Below are positions 16,253 to 25,288 of a stretch of 64,000 bases of DNA, one piece after another. Under the pieces are notes generated by a model. It made no database searches. It was not told the origin of the DNA and worked only from the letters and a program-made list of their open reading frames with translations. The stretch is taken from the NCBI RefSeq assembly GCF_037478305.1, contig NZ_JBBGAZ010000013.1, positions 17,861-81,860 of the forward strand. Reading direction: 5' to 3'. The number at the start of each line of letters is the position of its first letter. Position 1 is the first letter of the stretch. This DNA comes from Cognatishimia coralii. Lineage in GTDB: Bacteria > Pseudomonadota > Alphaproteobacteria > Rhodobacterales > Rhodobacteraceae. Made by a program: the position numbers and the translations under genes.

Positions 16253-18307
16253 TTAGGCGGAAGCGAAAACCAGATCTAGGTTGCGTGGCGTTTTCCAACT
16301 GAACGTGGTCTTTTCTGCGCACGCATCATAAAGCGCCCTTACTCGAGCCTCGCCGACGTTCTGAGCGTAGTGCATCAAACCACCTCGCCAGCGAGGGAAA
16401 CCGTAGCCGTGGATCATCACCAGATCGATGTCCCGTGGTTGCTCTGCAATGCCTTCCTCAAGGATGTCGCAAGCTTCTGTCAGCATTGTTAGCACAAGCC
16501 GGTCAACAATCTCCTCAGAGCGAAATGTCTGAAGTGGAATGGTCAGGTCTTCTGAAATTTGGGAAATTTCCGCTGCGACTGTGCTTGAAGCTGAAGACCG
16601 ACCTTCTGCGTCATAGTCATACCACCCTGCGCCAGATTTGCGTCCTAGGCGATTATGTTCCTCAACCATCTGTTCAACCAGTGGAACGTGATCCTCGTCT
16701 AGTCCTTTGTTGGCGGACCTCCTCTGAATATTCGCATAGGCAATGTCCAAGCCTGACATGTCCTGCGCTGAAAATGGACCCATTGCCATGCCAAAGTCAC
16801 GCATTGCGGTATCAATTTGTTCGACCGAGGCGCCTTCTACTAGAAGGCGAATGGCGGCTTGCCGGTAGCTCGATAAGATCCGGTTCCCGATAAAGCCGTC
16901 GCATACGCCGGATAGAACGGGGACTTTATTAAGTCGGCTAGCCAGGTCAAATGCAATGCCTAAGGTGTTGTCCGAGGTTTGATTGCCCCGGACAATTTCC
17001 AAAAGCTTCATAATGTGAGCGGGGCTAAAGAAATGTAGACCGACGAAACGATCAGGATTCTTGAGGCCTTCCGCTAGTCGATTGACATCAAGGTAAGATG
17101 TATTGGTCGCAAGCACGGCATCATGTGGCAACACGGCTTCCAGTTCGTTCAGAATTGCGCATTTTACATCGAAGTTTTCGAATGCGGCCTCAATAGCTAG
17201 AGTGGCCTGAGGAAGATTTGCATAGCCAACTGCTGTGGCCAGACGAGAGACAATGGCCTGTGCGGCCTCATCCTGCAACACCCCTCGCTTGACGCCTTGG
17301 TTTACGAGCTCATGAAGGTTGTTGGAAGCCCATTCAGCCGATGCAGTATCGCGTTCTACGACCGTCACAGAAATCCCTGCGGATGCTAGTGTATAGGCAA
17401 TGGCGGCCCCCATATTGCCGCCACCAACTACAACCGCGGTTTCAATTTTCTTTGAAGAACATGGGAAAATGCGTGCCTTGTTTGCCGCCGCACGCTCGGA
17501 AAAGAAGACGTGGCGAAGGGAGCGAGCTTGATCCGATTTGCGCAGGGTCAGAAAAGCAGATCGTTCGTTTTGCAACGCTTCGGCGAATTGCATTGAGGCA
17601 CTGGCTTTTATCAGGTCCGCTGCGATCTGTGGAGCATCCTGGCCCGCCATCCGTCGCTTGGCACGCGTGTGCGCGGCGGCCAATGCCGCGTCATCCGGCA
17701 AAGGTGCTGGCAGATGGTCTGGAGCCCTTGCCTTCGCTAGATCAGCAGCGTCAAGCGCTAGAGCTGCCTCCAATGGATCTTCGGCCAATTGTTGGATCAT
17801 CCCCAAGTTTATGGCCCGAGTGGCGGAAACTGCCTGTCCGCTGACAATCATATCAAGTGCGGATTCTATGCCGATAAGCCGAGGCAATCGCTGTGTCCCG
17901 CCAGCTCCGGGCACCATTCCCAGGATGACTTCGGGCAGACCCAATCTGGCTGCCGGAGCAGCGATACGGAAGCGGCACGCTAGGGCTATTTCCAATCCTC
18001 CGCCAAGTGCTACGCCGTTGATCGCCGCGATGGTTGGGATCGAAAGTTGTGCCAGCTTTAACAGCACATCGTTCAGCTGAGGATCATGCGGAGGCTTTCC
18101 GAATTCATTTGCGTCCGCACCCGCAACGAAAGTTGTCCCCGCACCGGTGATAATCAGGCGACTAGCGCCAGAATCGTGTGCTCGGCTAATTCCGCGTTCG
18201 ATACCGGCTCGAACCTCCGCATTGATCAGGTTAAGGGGCGGGTTGTTGATAGTTAGGATGGCGGAACCATTCACGATGCTAAATTCGACAGGCATCTGCA
18301 ATCTCAT
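16253..18307 (-). CDS. Bifunctional enoyl-CoA hydratase / 3-hydroxyacyl-CoA dehydrogenase
   Basis: This 684-residue FadB/FadJ-type fusion has an N-terminal crotonase domain (about 1-190) with GVALGGGLEIALACRFRIA and EVILGMVPGAGGTQRLPRL. It continues into an NAD-binding 3-hydroxyacyl-CoA dehydrogenase (about 290-480) with GGGNMGAAIAYTLASAG and the catalytic region GLHFFSPAHIMKLLEIV, and two C-terminal dimerisation repeats. It would hydrate and oxidise the 2,3-dehydroadipyl-CoA intermediate. The start overlaps the stop of the aldehyde dehydrogenase gene by 4 bp. Confidence 0.93.
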   Translation of the reverse strand: MRLQMPVEFSIVNGSAILTINNPPLNLINAEVRAGIERGISRAHDSGASRLIITGAGTTFVAGADANEFGKPPHDPQLNDVLLKLAQLSIPTIAAINGVALGGGLEIALACRFRIAAPAARLGLPEVILGMVPGAGGTQRLPRLIGIESALDMIVSGQAVSATRAINLGMIQQLAEDPLEAALALDAADLAKARAPDHLPAPLPDDAALAAAHTRAKRRMAGQDAPQIAADLIKASASMQFAEALQNERSAFLTLRKSDQARSLRHVFFSERAAANKARIFPCSSKKIETAVVVGGGNMGAAIAYTLASAGISVTVVERDTASAEWASNNLHELVNQGVKRGVLQDEAAQAIVSRLATAVGYANLPQATLAIEAAFENFDVKCAILNELEAVLPHDAVLATNTSYLDVNRLAEGLKNPDRFVGLHFFSPAHIMKLLEIVRGNQTSDNTLGIAFDLASRLNKVPVLSGVCDGFIGNRILSSYRQAAIRLLVEGASVEQIDTAMRDFGMAMGPFSAQDMSGLDIAYANIQRRSANKGLDEDHVPLVEQMVEEHNRLGRKSGAGWYDYDAEGRSSASSTVAAEISQISEDLTIPLQTFRSEEIVDRLVLTMLTEACDILEEGIAEQPRDIDLVMIHGYGFPRWRGGLMHYAQNVGEARVRALYDACAEKTTFSWKTPRNLDLVFASA

Positions 18308-19758
18308 TCTACAGGAGCGCGGTTACGCGAAATGAATTTGGTCATGAGGTAACCATCAAAGGTCTCTGTTCCCCCTTCGCTTCCATAACCGCTGTCTCTG
18401 ACGCCGCCGAACGGGGTCTCCGGTAAAGCGAGGCCGAATTGGTTGATGCTGACCATTCCCGCATGCAGATTTTGGGCGGCTTGGTCCGCTCGTTCCAAGG
18501 AATTGGTGAACACGTAGGATGCGAGACCGAATGGCAATCCATTCGCGCGCGATAGGCCATCTTCGATGCTTTTGAATGGAGATACCGCCGCAATAGGACC
18601 GAATGGCTCCTCTCGCATCAAAGCAATGCTGTCGTCGGGCGTGTCAACAATGGTTGGCGCAAAGAAGTTTCCAACATTGCCGATGCGACTGCCTCCGGTC
18701 AGGATATGCGCGCCATTCTGTCGCGCATCCTCAACAAGCTGCTCCATCGCGTTAACGCGGCCGGGGTGACACAGCGGCCCCATATCAATGCGGTCGTGCA
18801 ACCCATCACCTACCTTTACGCGTTCAAAGGCCGAAACCAGTTCCGCCATGAAGTGGTCGTAGATCCCTTGCTGAACAAAAAAGCGGGTTGGTGCGATGCA
18901 AACTTGGCCAGCGTTGCGCAATTTGTTGGTCGCAAGGGCTCGTGCCGCTGCTTCAGCGTCGGCATCGTCAAATACCAAGACTGGGGCGTGGCCACCAAGT
19001 TCCATTGTCGCGCGCTTCATGTGGCGTCCGGCCAGTTCGGCTAGGTGCTTGCCCACTCCCACCGATCCAGTGAATGTGATTTTGCGCACTTCGGGGCGTT
19101 CAATAAGCGTCTCCGAGATGAAACCCGAATTACCCCAAACCAAATTAAGGCAACCTTCTGGCAGGCCCGCTTCTTGGAGGAATCGTGCTATTGCCATACA
19201 GCCCGCCGGCGCCTCCGCCGGCGCTTTGAGGATCATGGTGCAGCCTGAAGCTAGCGCCGCCGCCACTTTTCGAACTGCCTGGCTCAGCGGGAAATTCCAG
19301 GGAGTAATGGCAAGGCACACGCCAATGGGTTCGCGAACGACAAGCTGTTGAACCTGTGGGCTACGCGAGGGCACGATTCGACCATAGATGCGTCTGCACT
19401 CTTCAGCGTGCCAATCCACGTGATCGGCGGAGGAATGTACCTCGGCTAAGGCTTCGGCCAGGGGTTTTCCTTCATCAAGCGTGATCCAGCCAGATATCAG
19501 CGTGTCATTGGCCCTCAGAAGGTCTGCGAACTTCCGTAGAATTCCGCTTCGATCCATGGGCGACGTGTTTCTCCAGAGTTGAAAAGCTGATTCGGCGGAA
19601 CGAACGGCGCGATCCAAATCCGCAGCGCTTGCCTGGGGTATCTGTCCAATTTTTTCACCATTCGCTGGATTCAGGACAACGCGGTCTTCCTGTGTTTGAG
19701 CGCCGCTCCACTCTCGTCCTATCAGGTGTTGTATTACGGGATATTTCAAAGAATTCAC
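18304..19758 (-). CDS. NAD(P)-dependent aldehyde dehydrogenase (succinate-semialdehyde dehydrogenase-like)
   Basis: This 484-residue ALDH starts at GTG with an upstream AAAGGG. The catalytic Glu lies in ELGGHAPVLVFDDAD (about residue 252) and the catalytic Cys in NAGQVCIAPTR (about 286). It is closest in character to GabD-type enzymes acting on semialdehydes with a distal carboxylate. In this cluster it can oxidise 6-oxohexanoate to adipate (ChnE role). It is the first gene of the minus-strand operon, divergent from the iclR pseudogene. Confidence 0.88.
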   Translation of the reverse strand: MNSLKYPVIQHLIGREWSGAQTQEDRVVLNPANGEKIGQIPQASAADLDRAVRSAESAFQLWRNTSPMDRSGILRKFADLLRANDTLISGWITLDEGKPLAEALAEVHSSADHVDWHAEECRRIYGRIVPSRSPQVQQLVVREPIGVCLAITPWNFPLSQAVRKVAAALASGCTMILKAPAEAPAGCMAIARFLQEAGLPEGCLNLVWGNSGFISETLIERPEVRKITFTGSVGVGKHLAELAGRHMKRATMELGGHAPVLVFDDADAEAAARALATNKLRNAGQVCIAPTRFFVQQGIYDHFMAELVSAFERVKVGDGLHDRIDMGPLCHPGRVNAMEQLVEDARQNGAHILTGGSRIGNVGNFFAPTIVDTPDDSIALMREEPFGPIAAVSPFKSIEDGLSRANGLPFGLASYVFTNSLERADQAAQNLHAGMVSINQFGLALPETPFGGVRDSGYGSEGGTETFDGYLMTKFISRNRAPVE

Positions 19759-19832
19759 TGTGTTGAGCCCTTTCTGTCTCTGGATTTTTTTGTGCGTTCA
19801 AACACGGAGGCGAAGTGCTGGGTTTGTATATA

Positions 19833-19847
19833 TTCCGCATAGCGGAA
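19833..19847. promoter_or_regulatory. Palindromic operator candidate between divergent operons
   Basis: TTCCGC-ATA-GCGGAA is a perfect 6+6 inverted repeat embedded in AT-rich DNA in the 171-bp divergent promoter region. This form resembles IclR-family operators, and the adjacent gene is an iclR homologue. Confidence 0.6.
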
Positions 19848-19929
19848 AACTTTACCGCACTATTGACTAGGACGATAACGAACGTTTAGATGCGTTTCAA
19901 GAAGCATCGTTAGAGGTAGGAGGGGTGCA

Positions 19930-20724
19930 TTGAGGCCAAGAAAGAACCGCACTGATGACACGGAAGGACCAGATCGAGATTTCGTGACAGCGCTGGCGCG
20001 TGGCCTTGAAGTACTGCGGGCATTCCGACGCGAAGGCGAGGCTCTCGGGAATGGTGATTTGGCCAAACGGACAGGTCTTAGCAAATCGACGATCTCAAGG
20101 CTGGTCTACACGTTGAATAAACTCGAGTACCTTAGCTACGACCCGGATACTGCTCGCTATCGCTTGGCACCGCCTGTGCTGTCGCTGGGTTATTCTTGCC
20201 TCGCCGGGATGCCAGTACGGCAGTTGGCGAGACCTTATATGCAATAACTGGCGGACTACACCGGCATGCCCGTGGCTATGGCCAGTCGTGACAGGCATTC
20301 GATGGTTTACCTGGAACGCTGCAAAGGAACCAATGCTGTGACGCTGGCAATAGAAGTCGGTGCCCATATCAAACTGGCGACATCGGCTGTGGGCCGCGCA
20401 TACATCGCGTCGCAAGAGCCGGAAGAGCAAGCAAAAATCCTCTCCGTCTTGAAGGAACATGAAGGCGACAACTGGTCGAAAGTACTGCCCGGCATTGAAA
20501 CCGCCATCGAAAGCTACGAGAGGCTCGGATACTGCACTTCGTTCACGGAGTGGAAGAACAACGTGAATGCAGTAGCCGTGCCCTATATTCCCAAAGATGG
20601 CTCACCCGTCATTGCGTTCAACTGCGGTGGCCCTTCTCAAACATTGACGCGCGACTGGATTGAAAACGACGTCGCCCCCCGTCTTGTCGAACTTGTCCGT
20701 CGCCTTTCGACGGTCGCCCCTTAA
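19930..20724 (+). pseudogene. IclR-family regulator interrupted by an in-frame stop
   Basis: It starts at TTG (good AGGAGG ribosome site) with an N-terminal winged helix (residues about 18-80: ALARGLEVLRAF, GNGDLAKRTGLSKSTISRLV). The frame is broken at TAA 20245-20247 after LARPYMQ. The same frame continues without any shift through the whole effector domain (ADYTGMPVAMASRD to TRDWIENDVAPRL), ending at 20724. A single base change (for example GAA to TAA) would explain it. The N-terminal DNA-binding piece could still be made. Otherwise the regulator is inactive. Confidence 0.88.
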
Positions 20725-20740
20725 CTACGCTGAGAGCACC

Positions 20741-21901
20741 ATGGCCCTAGATACAGACACCCTTTCGCAATTTCTCGACGCGCTCGATCGCTTCGTCAAA
20801 GAACGGCTGATACCCAAAGAAGAGCAAATAGCCGTTGAGGATATGATTCCATCTGAGTTGGTGGACGAAATTCGCATGATGGGCTTGTTCGGCATGTCGA
20901 TCCCCGAGGAATTTGGCGGTCTTGGCCTTTCAATGGCGGAGGAAGTGAAGGCGGCTTTTGTATTGGGCCAAACTTCTCCGGCATTTCGGTCTCTTGTTGG
21001 TACCAATAACGGAATTGGTTCACAGGGGATAATTATTGATGGAACCGATGCGCAGAAGGACCGATATCTGCCTTCGCTTGCCTCCGGCGAGATGATTGCC
21101 TCCTTTGCGTTGACCGAACCCGATGCAGGATCGGATGCGGGTAGTGTGCGTACTACTGCTCGCCGTGACGGAAGCGATTTCATCCTAAACGGTACAAAAC
21201 GCTACATTACCAACGCTCCTCGCGCAGACCTTTTCACGGTTTTTGCTCGCACCAACCCTGACGAAAAGGGAGCTGCTGGCGTTAGCGCTTTCCTCATCGA
21301 AGCGGGGACTCCCGGGTTAACGCTAGGTCCGCCTGACCGCAAAATGGGGCAGAAAGGTTCTCACACCTGTGACGTTATTCTGGACAACGTTCGGGTTCCA
21401 GCAGCCAGCATTATCGGCGGCCCGGAGCGGCTGAACAAGGGCTTCAAAACGGCAATGAAAGTTCTAGACCGGGGGCGACTGCATATTTCCGCCGTTTGTG
21501 TGGGTGCCGCTGAGCGTCTGATCAAGGAGAGCCTGAATTTCGCAACAGAGCGTAAGCAATTCGGTGCTCCAATTGCAGATAAGCAACTGATCCAAGCGAT
21601 GCTAGCTGATAGCAGGGCCGAGTCCTTCGCTGCGCGCTGCATGATCGAAGAAACCGCGCGCCGCAAGGACGCCGGCCAGAACGTATCAACCGACGCAGCC
21701 TGCTGCAAAATGTATGCAAGCGAAATGGTGGGCCGAGTGGCGGATCGCGCGGTGCAGATTCACGGTGGAGCGGGCTATATGGCCGAATACTCTGTCGAAC
21801 GCTTTTATCGTGATGTGCGTCTCTTCCGTATTTACGAGGGCACAACTCAAATTCAACAAGTACTGATCGCGCGAAACATGATCCGCGACGCTGCGGCTTA
21901 A
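20741..21901 (+). CDS. Acyl-CoA dehydrogenase
   Basis: The protein has 386 residues counted from ATG 20741. The frame also opens farther upstream inside the iclR end, but the protein family starts here. Family signatures include FALTEPDAGSDAGSVRTTA, the DRGRLHISA helix and the catalytic Glu in RIYEGTTQIQQ near residue 365. It introduces the alpha-beta double bond in an acyl-CoA and passes electrons to ETF. Context suggests adipyl-CoA or a related dicarboxylyl-CoA as substrate. Confidence 0.92.
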   Translation: MALDTDTLSQFLDALDRFVKERLIPKEEQIAVEDMIPSELVDEIRMMGLFGMSIPEEFGGLGLSMAEEVKAAFVLGQTSPAFRSLVGTNNGIGSQGIIIDGTDAQKDRYLPSLASGEMIASFALTEPDAGSDAGSVRTTARRDGSDFILNGTKRYITNAPRADLFTVFARTNPDEKGAAGVSAFLIEAGTPGLTLGPPDRKMGQKGSHTCDVILDNVRVPAASIIGGPERLNKGFKTAMKVLDRGRLHISAVCVGAAERLIKESLNFATERKQFGAPIADKQLIQAMLADSRAESFAARCMIEETARRKDAGQNVSTDAACCKMYASEMVGRVADRAVQIHGGAGYMAEYSVERFYRDVRLFRIYEGTTQIQQVLIARNMIRDAAA

Positions 21902-21918
21902 AAGAATTGGGGAATACA

Positions 21919-23073
21919 ATGGACTTCAATTTTCTTTCCACACCAAAGATTGTTTGCAAAAGCGGCGGGCTCTCGCAGATCGGAAATCTCATGCAGGGGT
22001 TGTCCTGCACACGCGTGTTGATCGTGACTGATCCTGGCATTGTTGCTTGTGGTTTTTCTGGGGATACGGTCAATGCGCTCAAGGCTGAGGGTCTTGAGGC
22101 CAAAGTTTTTGATCAGGTCGCCGCCGATCCACCGATTTCTGTTGTTGAGACCGCTATCGAATGTGCTCGAGATTTTGGAGCAGATGGGGTAATTGGACTA
22201 GGGGGCGGCAGTTCGCTGGATACCGCAAAGGTCGTTGCAGCGGCGTTGCCCAACAAACAACCTGTCGCGGAAATGATTGGTGTTGACCGCGTCACTGGAA
22301 AACGTTTGCCGCTCGTTCAAGTGCCGACAACCGCAGGAACCGGCTCCGAGGTCACTTGGGTGTCAGTTTTGACTTCGGAAACGCATGAGAAACAAGCGGT
22401 CTACGCTCCACAGCTACTGCCTGATATTGCCTTGCTCGACGCTAAGCTCACATTGGGCATGCCGCGGTCCATAACGGCGGCAACGGGATTGGACGCCATG
22501 GTGCACGCCATAGAGGCCGCAACCAGCCGGACGCGCAAGAACCCAGTCTCGGATGCGCTTGCCGACAAAGCTCTTACTCTACTGGGTCAAAATCTCAGGA
22601 GAGTTTTGGACATGCCTTCGGACCTTGCAGCGCGCGAAGCAATGTTATTGGGGGCAACGCTGGCTGGAATGGCGTTCATCAATGCCAGCGTGGGAGCAAT
22701 TCATGCTTTGTCTTATCCGCTGGGAACCGGATTTCACGTACCTCATGGGCACGGAAACGCATTGGTTGCAGGCCCTGTGATGCGTTACAATTTGCCTGCC
22801 GCAGAAAAAGAATATGCCCGCCTGTCACGGTTGCTTCTGCCAGCGCGGCCCTTCAAATCAAATGCTGCCGCCGCCAATGCTTTGATCGATGAGATGGAAC
22901 AAATCTTGTCTGACAGCGGGTTGGAAACACGGCTGTCTGCATTGGGTGTCACCAAGGACGCGATTCCGAGCATGGCGAATGAGGTCGTCACTGGCATCAA
23001 GCGACTGCTTGAGACTAACCCGCGTGATATGACGGCCGAAGATGTCTCTCGTCTTTACCATGAGGTGCTCTGA
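21919..23073 (+). CDS. Iron-containing (group III) alcohol dehydrogenase
   Basis: The product has 384 residues. ATG 21919 is preferred over the upstream TTG because TTGGGGA serves as its ribosome site. NAD-binding GGGSSLDTAK (about 95-104) and the metal-binding set (Asp and His in DAMVHAIEA, His in HALSYPLG and in HVPHGHGNA) are intact. It plausibly oxidises the 6-hydroxyhexanoate made by the lactonase, a step done by a zinc enzyme (ChnD) in Acinetobacter, so this would be a non-homologous replacement. Confidence 0.9.
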   Translation: MDFNFLSTPKIVCKSGGLSQIGNLMQGLSCTRVLIVTDPGIVACGFSGDTVNALKAEGLEAKVFDQVAADPPISVVETAIECARDFGADGVIGLGGGSSLDTAKVVAAALPNKQPVAEMIGVDRVTGKRLPLVQVPTTAGTGSEVTWVSVLTSETHEKQAVYAPQLLPDIALLDAKLTLGMPRSITAATGLDAMVHAIEAATSRTRKNPVSDALADKALTLLGQNLRRVLDMPSDLAAREAMLLGATLAGMAFINASVGAIHALSYPLGTGFHVPHGHGNALVAGPVMRYNLPAAEKEYARLSRLLLPARPFKSNAAAANALIDEMEQILSDSGLETRLSALGVTKDAIPSMANEVVTGIKRLLETNPRDMTAEDVSRLYHEVL

Positions 23074-24257
23074 TGAGTGGAGCATTGGAAGGAATCAAGG
23101 TGGTCGATCTAAGTCGTGTGCTTGGGGGGCCGTATTGCACGCAGATGCTTGCCGACCACGGCGCGGAGGTGATCAAAGTTGAGCCGCCTCAGGGTGATGA
23201 AACACGAGGCTGGGGGCCGCCCTTCAAAGACGAGCTTAGCGCGTATTTTTCAGGAGCAAATCGCAACAAAAGATCCATAGCCATTGACCTGCGCCAACCG
23301 GAAGGGCGTAACCTGGTCTTGAGGCTGTTAGAAGATGCGGACGTTTTGGTTCACAATTTCAAACCTGGCGCACTGGAAAAATGGGGGCTTGGTTATGAGG
23401 AAGTGTTGTCAATCAAGTTCCCAAAGCTTGTGTTTTGCCACGTCACCGGCTTTGGCGCAGATGGGCCGCTTGGCGGATTTCCGGGGTATGACGCTGTTGT
23501 GCAGGCCATGACTGGGCTAATGAGTATCAATGGTAATCCAGCTAATGGCCCAACTCGGATGGGTACACCAATCGTGGACATTGGGACTGGCATGATTGCC
23601 TGTAATGCCATTCTCGCCTCCCTTCTGGAACGTGGTCGATCCGGATTGGGGCAAGCCATTGAGGTGCCGCTCTATGATTCCGCAATCAGCATGATGCACC
23701 CGCAAGCGGCCAATTCCTTGATGTCTGGGCAGATCCCGAAGGCGACGGGCAATGGACACCCTAATATCGTGCCATATGACATGTTTGAGACAAGCACCGG
23801 CAAACTATATTTGGCAGTTGGGAACAACCGGCAATTTGCGGTTCTCTGTGATGTGCTCGGAATTCCAGAAGTGCCTAGAGACGTTCGGTTTGTCGACAAT
23901 GCTGCCCGTTTGACCCATCGGGCAGAGATTACGCATCTTCTCTCTGAGTGTTTACGGTGTCATGATGCCTTCGAATTGGAACCCGTGCTATTAAATGCAG
24001 GCGTTCCTGCGGGTGTTGTCCGTGATGTCAATGAAGCCCTTGCCCATCCGCACACACGGCACCGCGATATGGTTGTTTCTAAAGAAGGGTACCGAGGCAC
24101 AGGTGTGCCAGCGCGATTGTCGCGTACCCCTGGAACAGTACGTTCGGCGCCACCTCGTTTCGGGCAACACTCGATAGAGCTACTGCGCGAAGCCAAACTG
24201 ACGGAAGACGAAATAGGCGAGCTGGTTAGCAAGGATATCGTTCGCGCTGAACAATAA
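23073..24257 (+). CDS. Class III CoA-transferase (CaiB/BaiF family)
   Basis: The product has 394 residues. The opening LEGIKVVDLSRVLGGPYCTQMLADHGAEVIKVE is typical and is broken up by conserved Gly/Asp positions; the catalytic Asp is in TPIVDIGTGM (about residue 168). It overlaps the dehydrogenase stop by one base. Family III enzymes move CoA between acids; SUGCT acts on glutarate and adipate, so a succinyl-CoA:adipate CoA-transferase role fits. No acyl-CoA ligase is present in the cluster, which makes this enzyme the likely activating step. Confidence 0.9.
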   Translation: MSGALEGIKVVDLSRVLGGPYCTQMLADHGAEVIKVEPPQGDETRGWGPPFKDELSAYFSGANRNKRSIAIDLRQPEGRNLVLRLLEDADVLVHNFKPGALEKWGLGYEEVLSIKFPKLVFCHVTGFGADGPLGGFPGYDAVVQAMTGLMSINGNPANGPTRMGTPIVDIGTGMIACNAILASLLERGRSGLGQAIEVPLYDSAISMMHPQAANSLMSGQIPKATGNGHPNIVPYDMFETSTGKLYLAVGNNRQFAVLCDVLGIPEVPRDVRFVDNAARLTHRAEITHLLSECLRCHDAFELEPVLLNAGVPAGVVRDVNEALAHPHTRHRDMVVSKEGYRGTGVPARLSRTPGTVRSAPPRFGQHSIELLREAKLTEDEIGELVSKDIVRAEQ

Positions 24258-24327
24258 GTCGGAGGGCTGGCTTAGATTGGAGTTGTGCTAGAAGAGGACA
24301 AGCAGAATACAGCTTGGGGAGGTGAAG

Positions 24328-25209
24328 ATGAATAACGCACTCATTACGCCGAACGGTATACCTGAATGGATTCCAGGTGAGACTACGCTTGACAGTTCTG
24401 GTAGTGGATGGCGAGGCCTGACCCTAAAGGGTTACAACTACGATGGGCAAGATGCTGATATCCCACCTATGCGTGATTACATGATTGTTGCCTACGATTG
24501 CGCGGCAACAACGATGTCCCGATCTGACGGGGGCTCTTGGGAGCACGCGCGCGTGGGCAAAGGCCGAGTGTCTTTGCTGACGCGTGGAGAGAAGTCGACA
24601 TGGCGTTGGGTTGATCCGATTTCCGTCAGACACGTCTACCTCACTCATGATGAGATCGAAACAACGGCACTGTCTGTTTTTGATCGTGATCCGCAATCCA
24701 TTGAGATTAATGACCGACTATCTTCCGAGGATCCGGTGATAGTGAACTGCGTTCGCCTCTTGGAGGGCGAATTGAAGAATGGTGGGCTTGGTCAAAAGTT
24801 AATGATAGACGCTTTGCGCAACCAGATCGCTGTTCATTTGCTTCGCCAATATGCCCAAGTTACCTTGGACAGTGACGCCACCTGTAAATTTAATCCCAGC
24901 CAGCGGCGACGCATCATCGATTTGGTGGAAAGCTCTCTTGATGAAAACTTGAACATCAAGGATATGGCCGACACTGTTGGTCTCAGTCAGTTCCACTTTT
25001 CGCGACAGTTCAAGACAGAGTTCGGATACGCACCGCACGCCTATGTGTTGCGCAGACGCATTTCAAGAGCGAAAGAAATGTTGCGACAAGGAGATGTTCC
25101 TCTGAAAGTGGTCGCACTGGATTGCGGGTTTTCAGATCAAAGTCACTTTAGCCGTTCTTTCCGAAAAGCTACTGGACTAACCCCGGGCAAATTTCGGATG
25201 CTAGCATGA
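24328..25209 (+). CDS. AraC-family transcriptional regulator
   Basis: This 293-residue protein has a divergent N-terminal sensing region and a C-terminal double helix-turn-helix (about 195-290: NLNIKDMADTVGLSQFHFSRQFK and ALDCGFSDQSHFSRSFRKATG). GGGGAGG sits 6 bp before ATG 24328; a GTG two codons upstream is possible. It is 70 bp after the CoA-transferase gene. ChnR, the activator of the Acinetobacter cyclohexanol genes, is also AraC/XylS type, so this is the likely pathway activator. Confidence 0.9.
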   Translation: MNNALITPNGIPEWIPGETTLDSSGSGWRGLTLKGYNYDGQDADIPPMRDYMIVAYDCAATTMSRSDGGSWEHARVGKGRVSLLTRGEKSTWRWVDPISVRHVYLTHDEIETTALSVFDRDPQSIEINDRLSSEDPVIVNCVRLLEGELKNGGLGQKLMIDALRNQIAVHLLRQYAQVTLDSDATCKFNPSQRRRIIDLVESSLDENLNIKDMADTVGLSQFHFSRQFKTEFGYAPHAYVLRRRISRAKEMLRQGDVPLKVVALDCGFSDQSHFSRSFRKATGLTPGKFRMLA

Positions 25210-25288
25210 AGCTCGAAAACGATACGCTTACCCAAATTCAACAAAATGAGTTCAAGAACCGTTAGGCGCTAACCGCTCTGATTGATGT

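Noticed and set aside
19195..19230. CGCCGGCG-rich inverted repeat inside the aldehyde dehydrogenase gene
   Set aside because: It lies in a conserved coding segment with normal reading frame and is explained by GC-rich codons.
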